Source: a virus. From it: a DNA stretch of 22,199 nt. Both the position numbers and the translations under genes were made by a program. The stretch spans positions 1 through 22,199 of the IMG/VR virus record IMGVR_UViG_3300025652_000628. One strand, written 5' to 3'. A model generated the notes under the pieces. The model was not told the origin of the DNA and did not search any database. It was given only the letters and a program-made list of their open reading frames with translations. The first letter of the stretch is position 1. Each line of letters starts with the position of its first letter. Positions 1 through 6,633 of this stretch are shown one piece after another.

Positions 1-12
1 TGTTAAAGTAAC

Positions 13-42
13 TTGCTTTATCAAAATTACATAGAGTAGAAT
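13..42 (+). promoter_or_regulatory. Possible sigma70-like promoter for the left gene cluster
   Basis: TTGCTT at 13-18 and TAGAAT at 37-42 are separated by 18 bases. The -10 box matches consensus at five of six positions, but the -35 box matches only its first three bases. It lies about 30 bases before the first gene of the recombination and replication cluster. In AT-rich DNA such matches arise easily by chance, so this is weak. Confidence 0.25.
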
Positions 43-73
43 AACATAATCCACACAGTAATAGGTAAACAAC

Positions 74-256
74 ATGGAAGAAAAAATATTTTTAAATCAA
101 AACGAACTTGCGTCTAGGTGGGGAATGTCTCCAAGAACTTTAGAGAACTGGCGATCAACAGGCAAAGGCCCAAAGTATGTAAAGCTAGGTGGCCAGGTTC
201 GATACAAAATTGCTGAAATAGAAAAGCTAGAAGAAAACTCACAAGTCGGAGAATAG
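74..256 (+). CDS. Small helix-turn-helix (excisionase/AlpA-like) DNA-binding protein
   Basis: This 60-residue protein matches the MerR-like HTH fold of excisionase and AlpA-type proteins. The segment from residue 8 (NELASRWGMSPRTLENW) is the helix-turn-helix, with the usual alanine and W-x-x-S-x-R-T pattern. It is followed by GKGPKYVKLGGQVRY, the wing, where such proteins typically read 'P.Y.K.G..VRY'. The tail is short and charged. An AGG ribosome-binding site lies 8 bases before the ATG. It is the first gene of the early cluster and ends one base before the next gene's TTG start. Members of this family act as excisionases or transcription regulators; no integrase is visible here, so a regulatory or DNA-bending role is as likely as excision. 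The fold call is good; the function is inferred. Confidence 0.8.
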   Translation: MEEKIFLNQNELASRWGMSPRTLENWRSTGKGPKYVKLGGQVRYKIAEIEKLEENSQVGE

Positions 257-257
257 T

Positions 258-680
258 TTGGTCAATGCACGAAACAAAGGTCGCAGAGGCGAGAGAGAAG
301 TTATTGACGAAATTAAAGACCTCTTAGGTATTCAATTAGAAGTTAACTACTCACAAACTTTTGGCGGTGGCCACGACTTACTAGGTTTAGATGGTTTTGC
401 TATCGAAGTTAAAAGAAGAAAAGTCATAATGCCAGGAGACTTAAAAAACTTCTGGGAACAAACAACCACACAAGCAAGGAAGGTAAGACTCTTACCATGC
501 TTATGGTTTAGAGCTGATAGATCAGACTGGCGTGTAATGATTGCTAATACATACGCACTTAAAAATAATTTATTTGAAATGGAAGATTTCAATGTTGCAA
601 TGAATATTTCTACAGAACTATTTGCATCATTAATAAGAGAGGAGTACGGACTTGTCACACGCGATATTATCACCCAGTAG
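258..680 (+). CDS. PD-(D/E)XK nuclease, Holliday-junction-resolvase-like
   Basis: This 140-residue protein has a restriction-endonuclease-type core: GRRGEREV near residues 8-15 (first acidic residue), GGGHDLLG with Asp40, and IEVKRRK with Glu50 and Lys52. This E...D...ExK spacing and length fit archaeal Hjc-type and phage resolvases, which cleave branched DNA during recombination or before packaging. A VRR-NUC-like nuclease is the alternative. Translation most likely begins at the TTG at 258, since no ATG precedes the motif in this frame. It sits two bases after the HTH gene, and its 3' end overlaps the start of the next nuclease gene by 29 bases. Nuclease fold is well supported; branched-DNA specificity is inferred from context with recombination genes. 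Confidence 0.7.
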   Translation: MVNARNKGRRGEREVIDEIKDLLGIQLEVNYSQTFGGGHDLLGLDGFAIEVKRRKVIMPGDLKNFWEQTTTQARKVRLLPCLWFRADRSDWRVMIANTYALKNNLFEMEDFNVAMNISTELFASLIREEYGLVTRDIITQ

Positions 681-1398
681 TATTAATAGAATTATTCGTT
701 GCCCTGCTAGTGCAAAGATTAATGCAGTTGCGGAACGTAAAGGTAGCATGGCGGCAGCCAGAGGTACTTCTACTCACGAAATGGTAGAAGCCTTACTTAA
801 AAATAGATTAGATGGCATTTCTTTAGCTGACTATTATCTTGGTAGAACTGTAGATGTAGACGGTTTTAGTTTTGATATCACGCAAGATGATATTGATATG
901 GCTGAAATCTATGTTGATTACATTAACAGAAGAACTGAAGAACTTAACGGAAAATTACTTGTAGAAGAAAAAGTAAATGCTCCAGATATAAACGACAACC
1001 TCTGGGGAACTGCTGATGCAGTTATTCTTGGCGAAGGTAACAGAATGGTCGTTGGCGATTTAAAGTCTGGTGCATGGGCAGTAGATGTCGTGATGAACGA
1101 ACAGCTTATGTGTTACTCACTTGGTTGCCTATCAAGATGGGGTAACGAAGATACAGTCATAGAAATGACAATCATACAACCAAACAAAAGAGCCTTTCAT
1201 AAAGACGGGCAAATAAGAACTTGGGATATTCAAGCGGTCGATCTTGTCGACTGGGGTTTGAATATTTTGAAACCAGCTTGTGATGAAGCAATGGGCGAAG
1301 AGCCTAGCTTTAGTGCTGGAAATTGGTGCAAATTCTGTTCACATAAAGAAGTTTGCGAAACCTATAAATCCATGGAGGATAATGAAAATGGTAAATGA
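652..1398 (+). CDS. DUF2800-type RecB/Cas4-family nuclease with Fe-S cysteines
   Basis: This 248-residue protein resembles the phage DUF2800 family of RecB/AddB-like exonucleases. Visible motifs are SSINRIIRCPAS (residues 9-20, with Cys17), His42 in the STHEMVEAL helix, Asp122 in GTADAV, Asp136 and Lys138 in VGDLKSG, and NEQLMCYSLG (149-158, the Q...Y motif). Three cysteines close the protein: Cys226, Cys229 and Cys235 in WCKFCSHKEVC. One N-terminal plus three C-terminal cysteines is the arrangement of the AddB/Cas4 iron-sulfur staple. The start is a TTG at 652, inside the previous gene, and gives the expected N-terminus. Together with the downstream Sak4-like ATPase and DUF669 protein it forms a typical phage recombination set. 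Likely role: processing DNA ends to single strands. Family confident, direction of cutting unknown. Confidence 0.85.
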   Translation: MSHAILSPSSINRIIRCPASAKINAVAERKGSMAAARGTSTHEMVEALLKNRLDGISLADYYLGRTVDVDGFSFDITQDDIDMAEIYVDYINRRTEELNGKLLVEEKVNAPDINDNLWGTADAVILGEGNRMVVGDLKSGAWAVDVVMNEQLMCYSLGCLSRWGNEDTVIEMTIIQPNKRAFHKDGQIRTWDIQAVDLVDWGLNILKPACDEAMGEEPSFSAGNWCKFCSHKEVCETYKSMEDNENGK

Positions 1399-1687
1399 AA
1401 AAAAGAAAGAGCAACCTCTTTTAAGTTTCCAAGATAAAGACGGAAACACAAGAGAGATATTTGATAGAGACTTAACTGATGCAACTGCGCCCTTGGTAGA
1501 AGAAATCAGCAGAGACTTGGGTGCGGAAAATCAGCTAATGGAAGCATATCAGTTAGCAACTAAAACTGTACATCACATGGAGTCGGTAAGAAAGAATGTA
1601 GCTAACACTTTAGAGAAGTTAGAGAAAGAACTACCGCCTTACAAAAAGCCTGTAACTATAGAAGGTGTTACTAAGGAGATTAACTAA
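1388..1687 (+). CDS. Unknown small helical protein in the recombination cluster
   Basis: This 99-residue charged protein is not one I recognise. The ATG at 1388 is preferred because GGAGG (1374-1378) lies 9 bases upstream; an in-frame ATG at 1382 would leave only 3 bases. The N-terminal part contains LLSFQDKDGNTREIF, which looks like a short beta hairpin. The middle (VEEISRDLGAENQLMEAYQLA) and the segment around MESVRKNVANTLEKLEKEL look helical and possibly coiled-coil. It overlaps the end of the nuclease gene by 11 bases and its TAA shares one base with the ATG of the Sak4-like ATPase gene, so translation is probably coupled. Its position between nuclease and ATPase suggests an accessory DNA-processing role, but that is context only. 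Confidence 0.8.
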   Translation: MVNEKKKEQPLLSFQDKDGNTREIFDRDLTDATAPLVEEISRDLGAENQLMEAYQLATKTVHHMESVRKNVANTLEKLEKELPPYKKPVTIEGVTKEIN

Positions 1688-2469
1688 TGTCTTTAGCAGC
1701 AATACAAAAGAAAGCAAAAGCGAAACCAAGTATTGTAATTATCTACGGCCCTTCTGGGTTAGGTAAGACAACACTGGCAGTAGGAAGTAAGAACCCTGTT
1801 GTTGTACAAACTGAAGAAGGTCTAGGAATCTTAACTAACAATAGAGACATTCCACATTTTCCTTTAGCAAAAGACTACGATACTTTTTATAGTTATCTAA
1901 AGTCCTTGGTTGATGCAGACGAACTTGAATACAACACTTTGGTTGTTGATAGTTTAGATTGGTTAGAGCCACTCATTCATGCAAAGACTTGTGAGACACA
2001 TAAACAACCATCAATAGAATCTTTTGGTTATGGTCGTGGTTACAACGAGGCTCTGAAGTATTGGAGAGAGGTTCTTGATTTAGTTAATAGATTAAGAAAC
2101 GAAAAGAAAATGCGTATTGTTATGATTGCTCATAACCAGATAAAAGCGTTTCACGATCCATCTACAGAAGCATACGATAGGCATGAACTGAAACTGCATA
2201 AAGCCGCAAGTGCCTTGGTGCTAGAAGCAAGTGATATGTGCTTGTTCTTAAACTACAAAAAAGGAACTGTAAAAGTTCAAGGTAGTAAAGGACTAACAAG
2301 TAAGACTGTTCAATCTGGAAGGATATTAGTAACTACTGAATCCCCAGCTTGTGTAGCCAAAAATAGATATGGATTACCAGAACAAATTTCAGTCGTAGAA
2401 GAAGGCGATGACTTTATTGTTAGAGCTGAAAATACTTGGTCTGAAATTGGTAAATTGATAGCGAAGTAA
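1687..2469 (+). CDS. Sak4-like RecA-fold ATPase (phage nucleotide-binding protein, AAA_24 type)
   Basis: This 260-residue P-loop ATPase begins with a short basic leader, followed at residues 21-29 by Walker A, GPSGLGKTT. Walker B is TLVVDSLDW at 84-92, with Asp88. A later strand, IVMIAHNQIKAF, fits the sensor region. Length and layout fit the Sak4 family of single-strand annealing recombinases, which are trimmed RecA relatives that anneal complementary strands with help from a phage single-strand binding protein. The candidate partner, a DUF669 protein, is two genes downstream, and a RecB-like nuclease is upstream. Start and stop are both TAATG overlaps with neighbours, so the genes are probably translated together. 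The ATPase call is firm; Sak4 rather than another AAA_24 protein is likely from context. Confidence 0.85.
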   Translation: MSLAAIQKKAKAKPSIVIIYGPSGLGKTTLAVGSKNPVVVQTEEGLGILTNNRDIPHFPLAKDYDTFYSYLKSLVDADELEYNTLVVDSLDWLEPLIHAKTCETHKQPSIESFGYGRGYNEALKYWREVLDLVNRLRNEKKMRIVMIAHNQIKAFHDPSTEAYDRHELKLHKAASALVLEASDMCLFLNYKKGTVKVQGSKGLTSKTVQSGRILVTTESPACVAKNRYGLPEQISVVEEGDDFIVRAENTWSEIGKLIAK

Positions 2470-2663
2470 TGGCTACAGAACACGAAAAATTAATATTCTT
2501 TATGCGTAAAGCTAAAATATTAGTTGAAGACTGTATGGATAAAAACGGAGATGATGATCTTATTCTCCCGTTAGGTGCGAACAGAGTTCTATCAGAAATA
2601 GCTGAAGCACTAGAAGAAGAAATAGATAGAGCAGATGATTACGAGGAATATGATCCTGGGTAG
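2469..2663 (+). CDS. Small acidic protein of unknown function
   Basis: This 64-residue protein starts at an ATG overlapping the TAA of the Sak4-like ATPase gene by one base, so the two are probably coupled. It is strongly acidic, most clearly in EALEEEIDRADDYEEYDPG at the C-terminus, and appears mostly helical. No enzymatic motif, membrane segment or cysteine pair is visible. Acidic mini-proteins next to phage recombinases sometimes act as adaptors or DNA mimics, but nothing in the sequence proves that here. The coding call rests on the tight junction and on strand continuity. Confidence 0.7.
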   Translation: MATEHEKLIFFMRKAKILVEDCMDKNGDDDLILPLGANRVLSEIAEALEEEIDRADDYEEYDPG

Positions 2664-2701
2664 TCAATTATTAATTGTTAAATTTTTACGGAGGTAACAA
2701 C

Positions 2702-3199
2702 ATGGATTTAACAGAATTTGGTTTGGATAAAATAGAAGCTGGAGAAAGCTCTGGCGGTGGAGATAGGGTAAAGCCTGGAAGATACAACTTTGAATACGCT
2801 GGATCAGAAATGATTGAGGGTAGGAATGGTTGGAAGGCTTTAAAGATTCACTTCGAAGTTGAAGGCGAGATTATAAAAGTTAGTCATGCTTTCACTATGG
2901 CTCATAATAATGACAAGCCTGTTGAGATAGGCAGAGAGTCATTAATGAAAATGCTCAATGCAATGGGAGTAGCATCAATGAAAAACACTGATGAACTTCT
3001 GGGCAAAAAAGTAGAAGGCGAACTAGTCGTTGGCGAGAAGGGTTATTTAGAAATAAAAGATGACTTTGGTAATGGTTGGAAAGCCTATGGCTCTACATCT
3101 ACTACAGAAAATGCTGACCCTAAAGACGTATTACCAAAAGAAGATAAAGAGGAAATGTTCCCTAGCGATGTCGAAGACGAAGACGACTTACCTTTTTAG
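2702..3199 (+). CDS. DUF669-type single-strand DNA-binding candidate with SSB-like acidic tail
   Basis: This 165-residue protein is read from the ATG at 2702, which has a strong GGAGG (2690-2694) 7 bases upstream; an in-frame TTG at 2675 is less likely. The fold region contains KPGRYNFEYAGSEMIEGRNG and WKALKIHFEVEGE, resembling the beta-rich DUF669 family found beside phage Sak-type recombinases. The C-terminus is acidic and ends DVEDEDDLPF, very close to the terminal D-D-x-P-F motif that bacterial SSB uses to recruit partner proteins. A role as the phage single-strand binding protein, helping the Sak4-like ATPase and the primase-helicase, is therefore likely. The last 32 bases overlap the next gene in another frame. 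Family call fairly good, function inferred. Confidence 0.75.
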   Translation: MDLTEFGLDKIEAGESSGGGDRVKPGRYNFEYAGSEMIEGRNGWKALKIHFEVEGEIIKVSHAFTMAHNNDKPVEIGRESLMKMLNAMGVASMKNTDELLGKKVEGELVVGEKGYLEIKDDFGNGWKAYGSTSTTENADPKDVLPKEDKEEMFPSDVEDEDDLPF

Positions 3200-3545
3200 T
3201 AATGATGATCTTAAGTATCGGAGGCCGAGTCTATGTTCATACTGTCATGGACTTAGCTCTCCGTTACTTCATATCAGCAACGGCAAGATTAAAGGTGCTT
3301 GTTGCTATGAACATCTTAAACTTATTGGAGAAGGTAAAAAAATGGAGCATATTAAAAATTTCGCACAGATTAACGAGGAGCTGTTATCTGTTGCACTCAC
3401 GGAAAGTAAATCAAAATACTTAGAAGTTTCCAAAAAGAATAAATCGTTTGTCCTGCATGAATGGACTAAAGAAGACAGGATTAGTTTTATAAGAAGGCTT
3501 GTGTCAAGTTATCTCAATAACTCCAAGGCACAGGCTGATGACTGA
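3168..3545 (+). CDS. Small zinc-binding protein upstream of the primase-helicase
   Basis: This 125-residue protein has a clear zinc-knuckle or ribbon-like motif: Cys23 and Cys26 in LCSYCHG, then Cys45/Cys46 and His49 in GACCYEHL. The rest is charged and helical, with EWTKEDRISFIRRLVSSYL near the C-terminus. No start codon exists in this frame between the upstream stop and the first cysteine, so the ATG at 3168, inside the preceding gene, is the best start. An in-frame methionine after the cysteines would lose the motif. The stop overlaps the ATG of the primase-helicase gene by 8 bases. Phage primases often carry a zinc ribbon at their N-terminus; here the primase lacks one, so this protein may supply it separately. 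That link is speculation. Confidence 0.65.
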   Translation: MSKTKTTYLFSNDDLKYRRPSLCSYCHGLSSPLLHISNGKIKGACCYEHLKLIGEGKKMEHIKNFAQINEELLSVALTESKSKYLEVSKKNKSFVLHEWTKEDRISFIRRLVSSYLNNSKAQADD

Positions 3546-5394
3546 CTTAACTAAATTTTATGGAGACAAGGGTATTGTTCTCGACCAGAACTATGCCTTT
3601 AGTAATACAAGTAAATCAAATGCTGATTTAATTAATGAGATGCGTTCTCATGGTTTGTTAGTTGATTTCTTAGATACAACAGGAAACCTAGTAAGAGTTC
3701 CTGTAAGTGCTGGTGTAAATCACAGGCCAGATAAAGGTGGAGAACGTAGCGGGTACTATGTTTATAACCAGTTAGATCAAAACTTTGTATGTGTTTATGG
3801 TAACTGGCGTACTAATTTAGAGAACAAGTTTACTTCTTATAATCCTAATGAGATGTCTGCGGAGCAAAAAAGGATATTACAATCCAAGCTCGAAGAGGCA
3901 CAAAAGCGGAGAGAAGAGGCTAAGAAAATACAGCACCAACAGGTTGCCGTATATGTCAAAGAAAAGTTTGCTAGTGCGAATGAAGTTATAGAGCATAAGT
4001 ATCTCACGGATAAAGGTATTAAAAATTATGGTTTAAAAACGATTAATGGAAACCTATTAATCGGGGTGCATCATATCATAAGAAATAATGATAATGGGTT
4101 ATTAGTTTCAGAAATAAGGTCTTTGCAATACATCATGCCAGACGGCAGTAAAAAGTTTGCAGGAGGCGGAGAAGTTAAGGGTAATGTATTCTTAATTGGT
4201 TGTAAGGCAGATGAACTACCTAGTTTAGAAACGATTATTTTATGTGAAGGATATGCCACAGGAAGCTCTATATACGAAGCTACGGGTCTACCTGTCGCGG
4301 TTGTATTCTCTGCAAATTTCTGTTTAACAGCGTGTAACAGGTTGCGTTCTATAACGGGTGCAAAGTTTATAATTGCACTTGATAATGATACGTCTGGAAT
4401 AGGCGAGAAATGCGCGAATGAAGTTGTTAGCAGTATTAGTAATGCAGTTTCCAGATTGCCTTCTATTATTGGAGACTTCAACGACCTGTATTTAGAGAAG
4501 GGTTTAGATCAGGTTAAGTTAGAGTTAGTAGAGTCGAAGTTTAATATCAGACAATATGCAATTCGTAACTTAGTTGAAAGTCCAAAACCAATAGAGTGGT
4601 TAGTTGATAGTTTCATTCCTTTTGGCAAACCTGGAATCATTGCTGCAGTTGGTGGCGTTGGTAAATCATTATCAATGATTCAGTTGGCTCTGGGCATTGC
4701 GACTGGTGGTAACTGGTGGGGTAAAACCATACAACAAAAAGGGTCAACTGTAATATTTGCGGCTGAAGATGATTTGTCTGAAGTACATAGAAGGATTGAT
4801 GCACTTGACCCACTGGGACTTAGGTTTCAATCCGAGTATGACGTTTATGTATTTCCGATTCCAGAACAAAAAGAACCAATGATTTTATTGAGAGAAGAGG
4901 GAGTAACAGCACAAGCAACAGAGTTGGTAGAAGAATTAAAAGGTATTCCAAATTTAAAACTGGTTGTATTCGACCCATTACAGGCATTTACGACTGGTAA
5001 TATCAGTTCAAGTAATGAAGTAGGCCAGTTATGGGGTTCTTATTGTGCAAACATATCAGCCAGATTAGGTGTTACGACTCTTACAGTTCATCACTTGGCA
5101 AAATCGGCTCTTACTAATGATTCAGATGATGCACTTTCGCATAGAGCTGAAATTCGTGGTGCATCAAGTATCACTGATTCAGTTCGTTTTGCGATAGCTA
5201 TGTGGTTAGCTGATAACGATACGTGCGAAAAGATATGCATGGAGCAAGGCATAAAGGTAGACAGAATGGCAGTCGTTAAAGCCAGTCTGGTTAAAAGTAA
5301 CTCTGGAAATGTAGACTATGAAACCAAGACTTTGGTTAGGCGTGGTGCAGTTCTGGAAATATTAGAAAATAAAACGTCCTTCGATTGGGACTAG
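3538..5394 (+). CDS. Fused TOPRIM primase and RecA-type (RepA-like) helicase
   Basis: This 618-residue replication protein starts at an ATG overlapping the previous stop by 8 bases; a TTG at 3499 is a less likely start. Residues 1-100 resemble the N-terminal region of TraC-type primases (GNLVRVPVSAG, SGYYVYNQLD, YGNWRTN). A charged helical linker spans about 105-135. The TOPRIM core has ILCEGYATG (234-242, Glu237) and IIALDNDTSG (278-287, Asp282 and Asp284). The helicase half has Walker A, GGVGKS (372-377), a likely catalytic Glu in IFAAEDD (406-412), Walker B, LVVFDPLQAF (475-484), and TVHHLAKS (516-523). It would prime and unwind at the phage fork. No classic N-terminal zinc ribbon is present. 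No DNA polymerase gene is visible in the window. Confidence 0.88.
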   Translation: MTDLTKFYGDKGIVLDQNYAFSNTSKSNADLINEMRSHGLLVDFLDTTGNLVRVPVSAGVNHRPDKGGERSGYYVYNQLDQNFVCVYGNWRTNLENKFTSYNPNEMSAEQKRILQSKLEEAQKRREEAKKIQHQQVAVYVKEKFASANEVIEHKYLTDKGIKNYGLKTINGNLLIGVHHIIRNNDNGLLVSEIRSLQYIMPDGSKKFAGGGEVKGNVFLIGCKADELPSLETIILCEGYATGSSIYEATGLPVAVVFSANFCLTACNRLRSITGAKFIIALDNDTSGIGEKCANEVVSSISNAVSRLPSIIGDFNDLYLEKGLDQVKLELVESKFNIRQYAIRNLVESPKPIEWLVDSFIPFGKPGIIAAVGGVGKSLSMIQLALGIATGGNWWGKTIQQKGSTVIFAAEDDLSEVHRRIDALDPLGLRFQSEYDVYVFPIPEQKEPMILLREEGVTAQATELVEELKGIPNLKLVVFDPLQAFTTGNISSSNEVGQLWGSYCANISARLGVTTLTVHHLAKSALTNDSDDALSHRAEIRGASSITDSVRFAIAMWLADNDTCEKICMEQGIKVDRMAVVKASLVKSNSGNVDYETKTLVRRGAVLEILENKTSFDWD

Positions 5395-5406
5395 GGAGAA
5401 AATTAA

Positions 5407-5571
5407 ATGAACGGGAAGGGAAGCGACCAGAGACCAAGACAAGTAGATAAGAAAATATTTGAAGATAATTGGGATAGGATATTTGGTAAGAAAAAGACCA
5501 AAAAAGAGACTGAAAAGAAGGATAAAAAGAAAAAGCAATCGGATACACGGGTAGCCGATTATCGTATATAG
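5407..5571 (+). CDS. Small basic conserved phage protein (MNGKGS type)
   Basis: This 54-residue ORF begins MNGKGSDQRPRQVDKKIF and continues with EDNWDRIFGKK. I recognise it as a widespread but uncharacterised phage mini-protein, usually of the form 'GKGs..RP..v....f..NwdkIFgkk'. The second half is an extremely lysine-rich tail. A GGGAG ribosome-binding site lies 7 bases before the ATG, and the gene follows the primase-helicase gene by 12 bases. Its last codons run into the first of three 23-bp repeats, so coding and repeat overlap. Function is unknown; the charge suggests nucleic-acid contact. The coding call is confident because the sequence pattern is familiar. Confidence 0.8.
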   Translation: MNGKGSDQRPRQVDKKIFEDNWDRIFGKKKTKKETEKKDKKKKQSDTRVADYRI

Positions 5572-5610
5572 GGGTAGCCGATTATCGGCTATACGGGTAG
5601 CCATATATCC
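5549..5610 (+). repeat. Three 23-bp direct repeats, possible origin or operator
   Basis: GGGTAGCCGATTATCG at 5549, the same bases at 5572 and a shorter GGGTAGCC at 5595 lie exactly 23 bases apart. The third copy diverges after GGGTAGCC. In copy 2 the core forms a 17-base palindrome, TAGCCGAT-T-ATCGGCTA (5575-5591); in copy 1 only the inner CGAT-T-ATCG is conserved. A 23-bp spacing puts the sites about two helical turns apart, as expected for iteron-like or operator sites bound cooperatively. They sit between the primase-helicase module and a winged-helix protein gene, in one of the few non-coding spaces. The first copy overlaps the end of the 54-aa gene. Confidence 0.75.
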
Positions 5611-5627
5611 AAGACTAGACTAATAGA

Positions 5628-5654
5628 GAGAGTGAGCCTTACGGCTCATCTCTC
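5628..5654 (+). promoter_or_regulatory. Stable hairpin upstream of the winged-helix gene
   Basis: GAGAGTGAGCC (5628-5638) pairs with GGCTCA and CTCTC (5643-5654) around a TTAC loop, with one bulged T at 5649, giving 11 base pairs. There is no run of T after it on either strand, so it does not look like a standard intrinsic terminator. It lies between the 23-bp repeats and the start of the winged-helix gene and may mark an RNA processing site, an attenuator or part of an origin. Confidence 0.5.
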
Positions 5655-5706
5655 AGGGAAAAAGAATCAGTAGGAATTGTATTAATTAAGGTGGAATAAA
5701 AGAAGC

Positions 5707-6144
5707 ATGAAAGAGCAGAAATGGTGGTTAGTTATCGAGGCGATTGAGAGTCCAGAGGAAAGTGGATTGATACCTTACGGTTTAGCTATGAAGTATAAGA
5801 ACTATTCGAAGCTGAAGAAGGTAGTCTGGAAGTGGTATAAGAAACACCTGGGAAGGACGGATATAAAGGGTAGGGAAAAGCTAGTCTTGTATGCGCTCTG
5901 CGAGAGGTATTCGGCTCAAGATTATTCTAGCCATGATGCGGTTAGCTACTTGGCGTTAATGATTGGCATGAACAGGCATACGGTTAGTAAGGGTATTCAG
6001 AATCTTATGGATCAGAATATTATTTGGTGTGCTATTGATAAAGAGAAGAAGGTGTTGCGAAGCCTGAAAGCAGGAGTGCAACATAAACATTTCTTGTTTG
6101 TTGGTTTGGGCGTGATGCTAGAAAGGGAAAGCCAAGACGAGTAG
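5707..6144 (+). CDS. Winged-helix (HTH_36-like) DNA-binding protein, possible replication or regulatory factor
   Basis: This 145-residue protein has an N-terminus rich in tryptophan and lysine (EQKWWLVIEAIE, KKVVWKWYKKHLG). A winged-helix region follows at about residues 57-115: KLVLYALCERYS, then SYLALMIGMNRHTVSKGIQN as the helix-turn-helix, and DQNIIW with its following strand as the wing. This pattern resembles HTH_36 domains found in plasmid and phage replication initiators and in regulators. The gene directly follows an array of 23-bp repeats and a hairpin, so it could bind them. The ribosome-binding site is weak: AAGGTGG lies about 12 bases before the ATG. It is the last + strand gene before the convergent cassette. 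DNA binding is well supported; initiator versus repressor is open. Confidence 0.7.
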   Translation: MKEQKWWLVIEAIESPEESGLIPYGLAMKYKNYSKLKKVVWKWYKKHLGRTDIKGREKLVLYALCERYSAQDYSSHDAVSYLALMIGMNRHTVSKGIQNLMDQNIIWCAIDKEKKVLRSLKAGVQHKHFLFVGLGVMLERESQDE

Positions 6145-6194
6145 TTATATACTTTAGGGGGTTTTTGATTACCCGTCCTGACTTCCGTGATTGG

Positions 6195-6362
6195 TTAATT
6201 ATACCTATCTTTTTGATAAGTTTCCTTAATTTGGTTTTTAGTTACCCGTCTTACTTGTTTGGTTTCCTCGTCAAGAAAAGCAACTCTTTTAAGTTTGTTT
6301 TCTTTGTAGTCTCCTCGGACGTATCCAAAGATTGTTGTTCCGTGTATTTGTACTCTAATCAT
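6195..6362 (-). CDS. Small basic unknown protein, last gene of the reverse cassette
   Basis: This 55-residue ORF starts MIRVQIHGTTIFGYVRGDYK and ends with a basic segment containing KQVRRVTKNQIKETYQ. An AAGGG ribosome-binding site lies about 5 bases before the ATG. The start overlaps the stop of the upstream gene by 8 bases (ATGATTAG), the same arrangement as elsewhere in this cassette, which supports it as real. The N-terminal half looks beta-rich, like a small SH3-type barrel, but I do not recognise the family. A longer + strand frame over the same bases has no good start or composition and was discarded. Confidence 0.7.
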   Translation of the reverse strand: MIRVQIHGTTIFGYVRGDYKENKLKRVAFLDEETKQVRRVTKNQIKETYQKDRYN

Positions 6363-6633
6363 AATAACCCTTTTTAATTTGAAAAAATTTGTATATGAAA
6401 TCCATTAGAGGATAGTTCTTTTCACATTCAGCCCATGCGGTTATCTCATCGGCGAAGTGTAAAAGCGTTTCTTTGCTTTCGGATTCATAGCGTTTGATTC
6501 TAGCCTTAAAGTTCTTGTTGTCGTCTGCTTCCAGATGTTGCTTTGCTAATTCCTCCGCTTGTTCATATATGTATTTATTGGTTTCCAGAATGAACGCGGT
6601 TGCCTGTTCTAATTGGATTGAATCAATCTTCAT
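6355..6633 (-). CDS. Unknown 92-aa helical protein of the reverse cassette
   Basis: The preferred start is the ATG at 6633, preceded by GGCGGTG as ribosome-binding site and overlapping the TGA of a 29-aa membrane peptide by four bases. A TTG 33 bases upstream would give 103 residues but has no ribosome-binding site. The protein begins MKIDSIQLEQATAFILETNK and is highly charged and apparently all-helical, with ADEITAWAECEKNYPLMDFI near the end. No catalytic or metal motif is seen. Function unknown. Confidence 0.75.
   Translation of the reverse strand: MKIDSIQLEQATAFILETNKYIYEQAEELAKQHLEADDNKNFKARIKRYESESKETLLHFADEITAWAECEKNYPLMDFIYKFFQIKKGYYD

Noticed and set aside
3202-3423. 73-aa + strand frame after the DUF669 gene
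   Set aside because: It overlaps the zinc-binding frame, which has a conserved cysteine pattern; this one has irregular composition and no ribosome-binding site.
4071-4481. 136-aa antisense frame in the primase-helicase gene
   Set aside because: It covers the TOPRIM region in reverse. It has no ribosome-binding site, and the composition is that of an antisense shadow.
5336-5604. Two hydrophobic minus-strand frames near the end of the primase-helicase gene
   Set aside because: They are the reverse of a lysine-rich coding region (AAG/AAA runs become Leu/Phe). The + strand 54-aa protein has a recognisable conserved pattern and a ribosome-binding site.
5549-5610. 23-bp repeats considered as a CRISPR or attachment site
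   Set aside because: There are no spacers between copies and no integrase gene in the window. An origin or operator fits better.
6145-6194. Terminator between the convergent operons
   Set aside because: GGGGGTTTTT occurs at about 6160, but I found no convincing stem before it on either strand.
6165-6377. 70-aa + strand hydrophobic frame
   Set aside because: TTG start without a ribosome-binding site. The minus-strand 55-aa gene on the same bases has an AAGGG site and a coupled junction.
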